A stretch of 64,000 bases of DNA from Macrobrachium rosenbergii (lineage: Eukaryota > Arthropoda > Malacostraca > Decapoda > Palaemonidae): NCBI RefSeq assembly GCF_040412425.1, contig NC_089766.1, positions 22,212,429 to 22,276,428 on the forward strand, read 5' to 3'. Numbering within the stretch: position 1 is the first letter of the stretch; every line of letters begins with the position of its first letter. Below are positions 37,332 through 49,194 of this stretch, in pieces. The notes under the pieces were generated by a model. It was not told the DNA's origin, made no database searches, and saw only the letters and a list, made by a program, of their open reading frames with translations. Made by a program: the position numbers and the translations under genes.

Positions 37332-39102
37332 CGATGCGTATCAAGTACCCTGGTTATTACACAACTAATCTCAAGATTCAAAATATACCTCACTTCAGCC
37401 AGATACCTGAACTCTCATAACATTAATTGTTACGACTGAGTACTCTAAAGGTAACAGTGATCCCATAAAAAAAAACTTATTTATCAATCACTTGAAAAAT
37501 CAAACTAAGTTCGTCAGAATATGTGTGAGGTATAAAAAAATTAAACTAGAAATCTTCTAGAGTAAAGGGCATCACTCCATCAAAAACTCTAACTGTTTCC
37601 CTGGTCTTAATTCACTTTAGCAAAACTAAAGAACAAAACATGTTTATCACTTTGCCTTATACACACACAATCAATCCTATTCACTGGTGATCAATAAATG
37701 AAACACTGTTTTTCTAAAAATGTTAAATACAAAAATTTATTTTCAGATTCAAAGTTTATAACTAGAATTCACAATTAATTAGAATTCACGATCTGAAAAA
37801 TTTACTATTAGTTGAAAATAACACAAAACTCATTGAATTCTTGAATTAAATTATGAAATAAAACTAATTCACAAAAACTTTATCAGGAATTTAAATTAAT
37901 CAAGTAAAATTTAAACTATCAAGAATCACAAGATTTAAAAGAAAATCTCAATAAATGAAATCAAGTATGCAATGTTAAATTAAGTATGCAATGTTAAATC
38001 AAGTATGCAATGTTAAATTACCAAGAAATATTTACAATCCTATGTAAATAAATGTTACATCACAAACATAAAAATTTGAAAATATAAAGAAATTGTAAAT
38101 AGAAAAACACACAAAAATACACGTAAGATTTATCAATAATGATTTCACTTGTTCAAAAATTCCTAACTTATCACAACATAACCTCCTAACTTATCATACC
38201 ATGGTATCAATAAGTAAAATTTCACGTTACCTTACAACTTGTGAAAACCTCTCTGTAAATCACTTGCTGCAGCTGCGTTACACAATACACACTTTTTTAC
38301 CAGGCGCGTTCGAACTAAATAACTTTGCTAAATTCAGATCTCAAAAGTTAATGTTAAAGTGACCACAAAAATTTACGTTAAAAGTAATCTCTTCTAATTA
38401 ATGAGAGAGAGAGAGAGAGAGAGATAGATGGAACCAAATCGACTGGTCTCAGAAATGTGAAGTCAAACAAATTTTAGGATTCCAATAATACGTGAAACAA
38501 TTACATGATGTCATTAAAGCATTTTGGGTACGAGATACAAAAGTTCTAGAAGCAGGGAGGTGACGTCATCAAAGCGTTTTGGGTGCGAGATACAATGGAG
38601 AAGCTTCAGAAGGAAAGTTACGTCATCCCAGCAAAACGTTTTGAACGATCTTACAAAACATGACGTAATTGATCAGGACACGTATTCTTTCTCTCAAAGT
38701 GGCGAACGTGACTCAAACAATGCATGCAACAACATGAAATCACTTCGTCTTGAGCCGTATGGGACGAATTGGCGTTTGTTTTGCAAATCTGTCATCGCTA
38801 ACCCAAAACAAAGCGTTCCCTCTTATCTCAACTGATGACAACTGAAATGAAACAAGCCTTGGTAGACACACACGTGTTCACATATTACGCTTTTACCAAG
38901 AAAGATATTCGTTCTAAATTACGTTACTATTAAAATTATAACAACAATTCTAAATTACGCTATCAAGTAATCATTAGTACTTTTTGAGATCTGATGTCAA
39001 ACTAAATATGACACTTCAACAACCATTATCATTAAACATAACACATGAAAAAGTAAATGTCAAAATTATAGGAGGATATCTCCGTGTTACAAGGCAACAT
39101 CA
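37332..39102 (-). repeat. 3' LTR of E3
   Basis: Near-identical to 44226-46010, mostly differing by one-base indels. Plus-strand end GGCAACATCA (element start TGATGTTGCC). The other end has lost TGTC and begins at ACGATGCG. It contains a 20-bp unit 'aagtatgcaatgttaaat' in three tandem copies (about 37965-38020) and a GA run at 38401-38423. Confidence 0.93.
38506..38668. promoter_or_regulatory. CRE/ATF-like motif cluster in E3 LTR
   Basis: Within 165 bp: TGATGTCATT (38506), perfect TGACGTCA (38561-38568), TACGTCA (38619-38625) and TGACGTAA (38661-38668). The first two lie in a direct repeat 'gtcat.aaagc.ttttgggt' of about 55 bp period. The set is preserved in the other LTR (45411-45576, TGACGTCA at 45466-45473). 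Enhancer function is inferred from motif clustering only. Confidence 0.4.
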
Positions 39103-39120
39103 TGAAATTCCTCCCGAGAA
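39103..39120 (-). promoter_or_regulatory. Polypurine tract of E3
   Basis: Minus-strand TCTCGGGAGGAATTTCA immediately before the LTR start TGATG. Confidence 0.55.
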
Positions 39121-39122
39121 GA

Positions 39123-39600
39123 TTACTTATCGGGTTTTGAATCCAACGATTCACAACGGGATAAATAATCTGCTATGACATTATCTTTTCTGAAATATGT
39201 TTTTAACACTTACATTATATGGTTGCAGGCATAAAGACCACCTGGTCAGTCTCATATTATTATTTTTCATCTTATTGATGAATGAGATTGGGTTGTGATC
39301 CGACAATACTAAAATTTCTTCATTCCTAGGTCGGTTCACATACACTTCAAACTTTTCAATGCTGTGATTAATGCTAATGTTTCTTTTCAATTGTTGAGTA
39401 TGTTTTCTGGTGCTTTTTCAACTTTGAAGACATAAAACATACTGGATGTAAGATTCTGTTGTCATCTTTTTGAAGTAGAACAGCTCCAATTCCACAGTCG
39501 GATGCATCAACTTGTATCACAAACTTTTATTGAAGTCTGGAGCTTGAAGCACTGGTCTTGAAGTTAATATGGCTTTAACCTTCTCAAATGATTCTTGACA
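39123..39600 (-). pseudogene. pol: E3 RNase H, C-terminus of pol
   Basis: First catalytic Asp in VIQVDASDCGIGAVLLQ (Asp codon 39506-39508). A tether-like SKLKKHQKTYSTIEKK supplies the Glu region. The domain closes with DNVIADYLSRC near 39150-39180, the usual ADxLSR ending, followed within a few codons by TAA (39123-39125). The middle is out of frame (the 39181-39390 frame covers part). It is the last coding domain of the element, which is the key evidence for the inverted domain order. Confidence 0.85.
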
Positions 39601-40440
39601 TTCTGAGTCAATCAAACTTTCTTTTAGGACTGGTTAAGTCAGTTAAGGGAGCTACTACGGCTGAGAAATTTGGACAGAATCGGCGATAAAATCCAGCCAT
39701 GCCCAAAAATCTTTGTAGCTGTTTCCTCAGTAGCAGGAGGGTAGCCTTACGGATACCTTCTACATTAGCGTCAATTAGGAGCGAGAAGGCCTTTTCCAAC
39801 TTCAAACCCTAGGTACTGTACAGTTGCCTTTCCAAACTCACTTTTTGTAAGTTGATTGTTAGTCCTGCTTCCCGAAGTTTCTTGAACACTTTCCTTAATA
39901 TCTTCAGATGTTCTTCCCATGTATTAGAATAAATCACAATGTCATCAGGTATACACCTACCTCCTTCTATTGATCCTAGTAGTTGATCCATCACTCGCTG
40001 GAATGTTGCAGGTGCATTCACATCAGACCAAACGGCAAAACAGTGTATTGATACAGTCCAAAAGGAGTAATGAAAAGCTGACAGCAACTTAGCATTCTCA
40101 TCTAAGGGAATTTGATAATATCCTTTCAACAAGTCTATCTTGAAACAAATTTGGCTTGCCCAATATTATCAAGTAATTGATCAATAAGAGGCAAGGGATA
40201 ATTGTCAGCCACACTGATGGAATTCAGTTTCCTATAATCAGTACACATCCTAAATGAGCCATCTGGTTTCTTCACTAACACACAAGGAGAACTATAATGA
40301 CTTGAACTGGGTTCTGCTAATCCATGCTGCAACAAATATTCAACTTCTTTCTTCAAAACATCTCGATGAAAAGGCGATAAGCGATAAGCTCTCATTTTAA
40401 AAGGTTTTCCATCTTCTCTGATCTTTATCTCATGCTTTGT
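39600..40440 (-). pseudogene. pol: E3 reverse transcriptase
   Basis: Frame 40395-40135 starts MRAYRLSPFHRDVLKKEVEY and contains VLVKKPDGSFRMCTDYRKLN, the Ty3/gypsy fingers. Frame 40132-39809 continues with MLKGYYQIPLDENAK and APATFQRVMDQLLG, then the catalytic pair Asp-Asp at 39946-39941. The residues before the pair read CIPDDIVIYS rather than the usual Tyr-hydrophobic, which looks like a one-base slip at the box. The connection [19 protein letters not shown] is in 39805-39608. Upstream, the frame from integrase leads directly into RT through a linker of about 80 codons, so both were one polyprotein. Confidence 0.9.
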
Positions 40441-40639
40441 CAGATTGGTACACCTAGGTACACATCTGCAAAAATTTCAGAAACTTTGAATAACTTCACT
40501 TAATTCACTACTTTGCTCAACACTCAGATGTTTTAGTTTATCTTCCAAATTTTCTAATATTGAAGAATTGTTCATCTTGTTTTCAGCTCCTAATTGCAGC
40601 CGTCATCGTCCTCTATAGATGAAGTTGTCTGTGTTATTG

Positions 40640-41800
40640 ACACTGTTTCAGTTTTATTCTCTGAGAAGTAAGGTTTCAAAGATTCACATGTATCTTCCTC
40701 TGTCGTTTTCTTCTTCCTGGTGTTTCAATCACATAAGTTCGATCACTTAACTTCTCTATTATCCTATAAGGACCTTGAAACTTATTGGTAAGGGGAAATC
40801 TTTTCACTGGTAAGAACACTAGAACTTGCTGTCCAATACTAAAATTTCTTAGCTTAGTTTTAGCATCATATTTCCTTTTCATTTTCTCTTGACTTATTTT
40901 CAAATTTTCTAAAGAGAATTTTCTAATTTCTCTTAATCTTTTCCTCAAGTTCTTCACATATTCTCCTTGGATTTCCTCTTGATTTTCTTCCCAATTCTCT
41001 GCAAGAATCTTCAATGGACCTCTAATGTCTCGACCAAAAATCATTTCATTTGGTGAACATCCCATGCTTTCTTGATAAGCATTCTAACTTCAAATAACAT
41101 TAAAGGTAAACCAGCATCCCATTCTCTTCCTGATTCATTACAATACTTAGTTAACATACTTTTCAATGTCTGGTGGAACCTTTCCAAGGCTCCTTGAGTC
41201 TCTGGATGATAAGCAGTTGATAACTGTTGTTTTACTACTAACAAGTTCATCACATCCTGGAATAATTTTAGTAAAGTTCGTTCCTCTATCACTTTGCACA
41301 ATTTCTGGTATTCCAAACTTGGAGAAAAACTCCACCAACTTCTCAGCAATTACCTTTGCACTTATACTTCTTACAGGAATTGCCTCAGGATACCTAGTCA
41401 CTGGACACATTAATGTTAATAGATATTCATTTCCTTTCTTTGTTTTCAGGAAGTGGCCCAACCACATCTATAATTACCTTGCTAAAGGGTTCTCCTCTAA
41501 CTTCTATGGGATGTAGGGGTGCTTTCTGAATGGTTTCATTCGGTTTTCCAGCTATCTGGCATGTGTGACACACACTGCAAAATTTGCTAACGTCCTTGTG
41601 AAGTCCAGGCCAGAAAAAATACTTCATAACCTTCTCAACAGTCTTCCTGATTCCCATATGTCCAGACTCGTGCGCTACTGCTACAACTTGTTTCCTCAAT
41701 GGATATGGAATCAAAATTTGATGATATTCACCCCATTCAGCATTTCCTGGTATATCTGCAGGTCGATGCTTCCTCATAAGCAATCCTTCCTTTTAGATAA
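40640..41800 (-). pseudogene. pol: E3 integrase, upstream of RT
   Basis: Frame 41783-41427 has the HHCC finger (AHESGHMGIRKT; FCSVCHTC) and the first catalytic Asp (VIIDVVGPL, codon 41466-41468). The second Asp is in VQSDRGTNF (41288-41290, frame 41467-41147). The Glu is in GALERFHQTLK (41182-41184, frame 41349-41041). The spacing is about 35 residues, as in DD35E. Frame 41065-40676 holds a Lys/Arg-rich C-terminal domain with FQGPYRIIEKLSDRTYVIET, a GPY/F module found in gypsy but not copia integrases. All catalytic residues are present but distributed over three frames. Confidence 0.92.
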
Positions 41801-42116
41801 TAACAGGTAGGGTTTGTTGCATCTCTTCTTGATCAACAACTCTGAAGAACAAATCAGCCAACGTTGTATCCCTCTTCTGCAGTTTCATTAGCTTCTCTCT
41901 TGTCACTTGACCAACTTCAAGGGCTGAACTCTCCATATCTGCTAACTCTGCTTACTACAGTTTCACTACTATCTTCAGAACTCTTTGACTACTCAGGTCT
42001 CTTCAATAACAACAGGATCCTCTTCTTCTTGGGAAATCTCTTTTTACTAACACTAGGGGAAACTTCACTTTCCTGGAACAGTTCTTCTAATCTTAAAGAT
42101 CCTTCACTTGATTCTT

Positions 42117-42660
42117 CTAGTGCAGGTAAATCCTCAGTATCTTCACTTGCAAACATAGTTCTCTTTCATACTCCTGGTAGTTACACAACTTGGAAACAGG
42201 TGGGGTTTTCTTCTCTAAATCTACCGTAGGGCTTATCCTTAACGGTTTGTCTGTCACTATAGGACAAGGAACAAATGGTACACCACCAACTTCATTTACC
42301 CAGTAAAACATGTACACCTTCAACAGCTAGTGAGTCCTTTACAGCAAAATCAACATTTCCTGTCACCAATTCACAGGACAAATGCAAGCGGCATATAGGA
42401 GTTACCTCTTCTCCCTATACCCTTCAAAATAACTGAATCTCCGGTGAGATTCTTCTCCAACTGTGGGTGAGCACCACGAACTACCACACTATGGTTACTC
42501 CCGTATCACGTAACACCTTGACTGGTACCTGCACACTTCCTCCTTGAGTTGTCAGCGTACCTTCATAGATATATGGTTTAAAAGCCTCCAAGCTGCTCAG
42601 CCACTCACTGCTTGAAGTTACATTTCCACTGGTTGCTAAACACTCTGCTTGTTTAGTCTC
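42117..42660 (-). pseudogene. pol: E3 aspartic protease region
   Basis: The active-site Asp-Thr-Gly is at 42507-42499 in KVLRDTGVT (frame 42675-42481). A frame change follows, and the next frames contain a hydrophobic turn (VHVLLGK-like near 42310) expected late in retropepsins. The region between here and integrase (about 42117-41800) is an acidic, Glu-rich linker on the minus strand. Gag zinc knuckle, protease and integrase follow in that order. Confidence 0.75.
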
Positions 42661-42699
42661 AGTTTTCCCCCACACTGCTCTTCGTAGTTTGCTTCACCT

Positions 42700-44062
42700 G
42701 GTTACCTTTAACCACTTGACCAACTGGTTTGGTCTGCTGTTGTGTCTGATAACAATCTCGACTGTAGTGTCCTACTCTTCCACACTTGTAGCAGACAACA
42801 TTAGTCTTGAAAACTGACTGGATGATGAGGATTTAACATTTAATTGCTGAGGGGTGTTACCTGACTTTGTATTGGCATAGCCACTAAAAGGATTTCCAGT
42901 TGTAATGTTCCTGAAATTTGGATGAGATCTGAAACCTGTGCGTTGTTGGTTCTGGTACTTGACATTATAATTTCTTTTGCTAGAAATTATATTAAAATCT
43001 TCGCTCAATGTAGCAGCTTTGTCAAGTTTTTAACTCTCTCTCTCTTAAATAGGCTCTTATGTGTTCAGGAATTCCTCTAAGATATTGTTCTAGGACAACT
43101 AACTCCTCAAGTTCGTCCATAGATTTAACTTTTAGCAGCCTCCAACCATCGTTTAAAACATCTTCTTACTTTGTAAGCATAATCCAAGAAAGTTATCTTG
43201 TCATCCTTTCTCAAAGATCTGAATCTTTCATTATAATATTCAGGGGTCATCTGGTAAACTTTGTAGCACATTATGTTTGAGTACCTTGTACTCTTTACAC
43301 TGATCAGCTGATAAGGCTAAATAGGCACTTCTTCCTTTACCAATGAGAACACTCTGTAACAAGACAGACCATTTATCCTCTGGCCATCCCATACCTGAAG
43401 CTACTTTTTTTCAAAGTGATCAAAAAACTCATCTGGGGCTTCTTCTGTAAATTTCGGAATTAAATTCTGCACTTTACTACATCAAATACAGGGTCTGAAT
43501 TACCTTGAGTAGGGTTAGACAGTATTACAGGTAATGTGGATCGAGCTTTTATTAACTCCATCTCCCTTTCATGTCTTGCTCTTTCTTTCTCTCCTCTTTT
43601 GCTCTTTCTCTTTCTTCTTTTACTCTTTCTCTTTCTTCTTCTGCTGCTTTTTCTTCTTCTCTTTCCTTTCTTTCTCTTTTCTCTCTATGTTCTCTTTCTC
43701 TTTCTGCTTGCATTTCTCTCTTTCAGCCTGTATCCTCAGCTTAATAAAATTTTCTTCTGCTTCTATACGTCTAAGTTCTGCTTCTGCATCACTTTTCTCT
43801 TTCTTTTGCTCATGTTTATCTGTAAATTCTGCCTCAGCTGCATTCAACAATTCCTGTGCCTCTCCTAACTCTTCATCTACTTTACCAGAGTCCATCAATG
43901 CTTGGATTGCAATATATTTGATTTGTGCCTTAATCATACCACTAGACACATTACCCCCACATGCTACTGCTAAAGCAATCCACTGTGCCTTAGTCAGGTT
44001 GGATTCAGATAACTCTTGGATGGAAGGAGCTGCTAAAAACTCTGAACATTGAACAGAGCCAT
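42700..44062 (-). pseudogene. gag: E3 gag: SAP-like start, charged coil, zinc knuckle
   Basis: An ATG at 44062-44060 opens a short frame. The main N-terminal sequence is one frame over and includes SIQELSESNLTKAQWIALA and GGNVSSGMIKAQIKYIAI, resembling a SAP-like helix-turn-helix. Frame 43949-43620 then becomes a very Glu/Lys-rich predicted coiled coil. The core contains DKWSVLLQSVLIGKGRSAY near 43330-43390, reminiscent of the SCAN-like capsid region of vertebrate and invertebrate gypsy Gags. A CCHC knuckle CYKCGRVGHYSRDC lies at 42793-42752. The plus-strand Phe/Leu/Ser frames at 43534-44052 are shadows of the coiled coil. Confidence 0.8.
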
Positions 44063-44203
44063 TTTTTCTCTAAGTTACTCAACTAAATAATTCACAATAC
44101 AAAGCAAAAAATAACTATGTGGTCACTCTCCTATCAAAATATATCCCTAACACCACCAGTATAAACCATAAACCAGAGTGATATTTTTGTTTTGTTCCAC
44201 GGT

Positions 44204-44225
44204 CTCTGGGCACCAAACAATATAA
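44204..44225 (-). promoter_or_regulatory. Primer-binding site region of E3
   Basis: Minus strand after the 5' LTR: TTATATTGTTTGGTGCCCAG; TGGTGCCCAGAGACC is the likely tRNA-complementary part. The primer is not assigned. Confidence 0.4.
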
Positions 44226-46010
44226 TGTCACGATGCGTATCAAGTACCTGTTTTATTACACAACTAATCTCAAGATTCAAAAATATACCTCACTTCAGCC
44301 AGATACCTGAACTCTCATAACATTAATTGTTACGACTGAGTACTCTAAAGGTAACAGTGATCCCTTAAGAAAAAACTTATTTATCAATCACTTGAAAAAT
44401 CAAACTAAGTTCGTCAGAATATGTGTGAGGTATAAAAAATTAAACTAGAAATCGTCTAGAGTAAAAGGGCATCACTCCATCAAAAAAACTCTAACTGTTT
44501 CCCTGGTCTTAATTCACTTTAGCAAAACTAAAAGAACAAAACATGTTTATCACTTTGCCTTATACACACACAATCAATCCTATTCACTGGTGATCAATAA
44601 ATGAAACACTGTTTTTCTAAAAATGTTAAATACAAAAATTTATTTTCAGATTCAAAGTTTATAACTAGAATTCACAATTAATTAGAATTCACAATCTGAA
44701 AAATTTACTATTAGTTGAAAATAACACAAAACTCAATGAATTCTTGAATTAAATTATGAAATAAAACTAATTCACAAAAACATTTTATCAGGAATTTAAA
44801 TTAATCAAGTAAAATTTAAACTATCAAGAATCACTCAAGATTTAAAAGAAAATCTCAATAAATGAAATCAAGTATGCAATGTTAAATTAAGTATGCAATG
44901 TTAAATCAAGTATGCAATGTTAAATTACCAAGAAATATTTACAATGCTATGTAAATAAATGTTACATCACAAACATAAAAAATGTGAAAATATAAAGAAA
45001 TTGTAAATAGAAAAACACACAAAAATACACGTAAGATTTATCAATAATGATTTCACTTGTTCAAAATTTCCTAACTTATCACAACATAACCTCCTAACTT
45101 ATCATACCATGGTATCAATAAGTAAAATTTCACGTTACCTTACACAACTTGTGAAAACCTCTGTAAATCACTTGCTGCAGCTGCATTTACACAATACACA
45201 ATTTTTTACCAGGCGCCGTTACGAACTAAATAACTTTGCTAAATTCAGATCTCAAAGTTAATGTTAAAAGTGACCACAAAAATTTACGTTAAAAAGTAAT
45301 CTCTTCCTAATTAGGAATGAGAGAGAGAGATAGATGGAACCAAATCGACTGGTCTCAGAAATCAGAATCAAACAAATTTTAGGATTCCAGTAATACGTGA
45401 AACAATTACATGATGTCATTAAAGCATTTTGGGTACGAGATACAAAAAGTTCTAGAAGCAGGAGGTGACGTCATCAAAGCGTTTTGGGTAAGAGATACAA
45501 TGGAGAAGCTTCTAGAAGGAAAGTTACGTCATCCCAGCAAAACGTTTTGAATGGCATCTTACAAAACATGACGTAATTGATCAGGACACGTATTCTTTCT
45601 CTCAAAGTGGCGAACGTGACTCAAACAATGCATGCAACAACATGAAATCACTCGTCTTGAGCCCGTATGGGACGAATTGGCGTTTGTTTTGCAAATCTGT
45701 CATCGCTAACCCAAAACAAAGCGTTCCCTCTTATCTCAACTGATGACAACTGAAACGAAACAAGCCTTGGTAGACACACACACGTGTTCACATACTACGC
45801 TTTTACCAAGAAAGATATTCGTTCTAAATTACGTTACTATTAAAATTATAACAACAATTCTAAATTACGCTATCAAGTAATCATTAGTACTTTTGAGATC
45901 TGATGTCAAACTAAATATGACACTTCAACAACCATTATCATTAAACATAACACATGAAAAAAGTAAATGTCAAAATTATAGGAGGATATACGTATTACAA
46001 GGCAACATCA
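44226..46010 (-). repeat. 5' LTR of E3
   Basis: Complete copy: plus-strand TGTCACGATGCG to GGCAACATCA. It carries the same three-copy 20-bp tandem repeat (about 44872-44928) and CRE-like cluster (45411-45576) as the 3' LTR, and abuts a TA tract on the right. Confidence 0.93.
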
Positions 46011-46014
46011 TGAA

Positions 46015-47618
<1,604 letters not shown>

Positions 47619-48040
47619 GTATTGTGAGGCGAGGTACGAGTAAGCTACGGAGATCACAGTTTACTGATTTAGTTACAAAACTTTCCCACAGGTCAAACGC
47701 TCGTGCAAGCCACAATGTAGCTCCTGACCTCTGACAGGTCGAGAAAGGAATTAAATTCAAGCATCTGTGTTTATTCACAGACAGGAATATACATGCAAAT
47801 CGATACAGAACATTTGACTGAAGATCATACATATATGGCTGGAAAGCTGGCATAACAATACATGTAATGGTAATAATACATAGATCGTGACAATAATGAC
47901 AAAGGAGATATATGTCCAAAAGATATATGAGAGAAGTTGTGTTTCTTTAAACTGCATGGTTTCTCTCACGGGTTAGACATTGCAGGATAAAGAAGATTTT
48001 TATTGTAGGTGTGTGTAGGCCTGCACACATGGGCGTTACA
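47619..48040 (-). repeat. 3' LTR of E4
   Basis: Collinear with 51839-52252; ends CGTTACA on plus (element start TGTAACG). Shared landmarks: 'cagtttactgattta', 'tagctcctgacctctgacag', 'cgtgacaataatgacaa'. The minus-strand frames at 47590-47969 are LTR shadows. Confidence 0.9.
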
Positions 48041-48062
48041 GGGCTCCCCCCAACAGGAGAGG
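48041..48062 (-). promoter_or_regulatory. Polypurine tract of E4
   Basis: Minus-strand CTGTTGGGGGGAGCCC immediately before the LTR start TGTAACG. Confidence 0.6.
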
Positions 48063-48099
48063 CCTATAGCTGTAAGACAGTGTCTTTTATGTATGCGGG

Positions 48100-49194
48100 T
48101 TTCAGACAGTCAATGGAAACCCACTTCATTCTTCCATCTACTGTCATCTGGTACACCTTGGGTCATCTCTAGATGATGCGGTTTGGTCCTGAGTAGGCTG
48201 GGGAGAGTGGGGTGTGTGTATATGTCTACCCATATGAACGCATATTTTACATTCTCCAGATCATTGGGGACTTACATCTTTCTGTTTGTGTGGTAGGTCG
48301 TCTTTGCTGGCATTATTATTTCTATAATTTTTCAGGTGTCAGATGGCGATGTCAGATTTGTTTGTTCTTGGAAGATGTCTGCTGGCAATGTCAATACTTG
48401 GTCATACAGGACTTCTGCTGGAGATGTGTTGAAAGCTGCGTGCAGCATCATTTTCAGGCCCAGTAGGACACAGGGTAAGTAGTTCCTTCCTCCAGCTCCC
48501 ACCCTGGCATCTGGTGGTGAGTGATGCTTTTAGTGATTGGTGCAGCCTCTTGATGACTCGATGATGCCATTTGCTTTGGGGAAGTAGGGCATTATTTTCG
48601 TCCCCAGGCTGTCAGCAAGGGCATTCCACAGGGCGGATGCAAGGTCAGCTCTATCACTGTTGATGATCTTGGGGATGCCATGCCACTGACCCAATCTATG
48701 AGGGCTTTTACACAGCTCTTCGCCATCTGCTGTCATATTGGTATCACTTCTGGCCACCTGGTGTTCCTGTGTATGATGGTAAACAGGTATCTGTACCCCT
48801 GTAAGGAGGGTATGGGTCCCACTATCTCGACATGTATGTGGGCGAGTCGGCGGTTCGTTGTTTTGAACTCTTCTACACCACTTTCGGTGTGTCTTGTTAT
48901 TTTTGACGTCTGGCACAGGATGCATTCTCTTGTCCATGTTTTTACATCCTTCCTCATTCCCCACCAGATGTATAGTTCTGCTATGGCTTGGGCAGTTGAT
49001 AAGTAAAGGCTCTCTTTCTTAGGCTTTCTGGCCAGTATGATTGACAGGTTTCCCCATATGAGTGTGGGGTTGATCTGCTGCAGTAGCTGCAGGCCCACGT
49101 CGTCCTTCTGCGCTTCTGCTATTTCAGGACAGGCTATCCCGAGCTGGATGGTGTTGAAGCAGTTTCTTGATAGTGCGTCTGACATAGTGTTCAC
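48100..49194 (-). pseudogene. pol: E4 integrase
   Basis: Frame 49194-48733 begins just after the RNase H ADALSR equivalent (SDALSRNCF). Only the CC half of the zinc finger is clear (WTRECILCQTSK); the histidine pair is not visible. The first catalytic position reads HVEIVGPIPS, Glu in place of the expected Asp. The core continues in frame 48964-48530 with INSDRADLASALWNALADSL (second Asp) and PKANGIIE (Glu). A C-terminal piece resembling LRTKPHHLEMTQGVP lies near 48120-48200 in another frame. With the first Asp changed and frames split, it cannot be active. Confidence 0.82.

Larger units (their letters stand above)
37332..46010 (-). mobile_element. E3: Gmr1-like Ty3/gypsy element, integrase before RT
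   Basis: Two nearly identical LTRs (about 1.77 and 1.785 kb) bound a 5.1 kb interior on the minus strand. In element orientation the order is gag (44062-42700), protease (about 42660-42117), integrase (41800-40640), RT (40440-39600), RNase H (39600-39123), stop, polypurine tract, LTR. Only about 20 bp separates the end of RNase H from the LTR, so integrase cannot follow it. This PR-INT-RT-RH order is typical of Ty1/copia, but the RT and the GPY/F-bearing integrase are Ty3/gypsy in character. That combination defines the Gmr1 group, first described from deuterostomes. The genes carry several one-base frame breaks. The element is flanked on both sides by (AT)n. Confidence 0.88.

Noticed and set aside
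43534..44052. Plus-strand Phe/Ser/Leu-rich frame of 172 codons
   Set aside because: It is the antisense of the Glu/Lys-rich coiled coil of E3 Gag.
37332..46010. E3 as a Ty1/copia element because integrase precedes RT
   Set aside because: The integrase has a GPY/F module and the RT motifs ([29 protein letters not shown]) are of Ty3/gypsy type, so only the order is copia-like.
37332..46010. E3 as two nested elements producing a false domain order
   Set aside because: There is one LTR pair, no internal LTR, and continuous gag-PR-INT-linker-RT-RH with the RNase H stop next to the polypurine tract.
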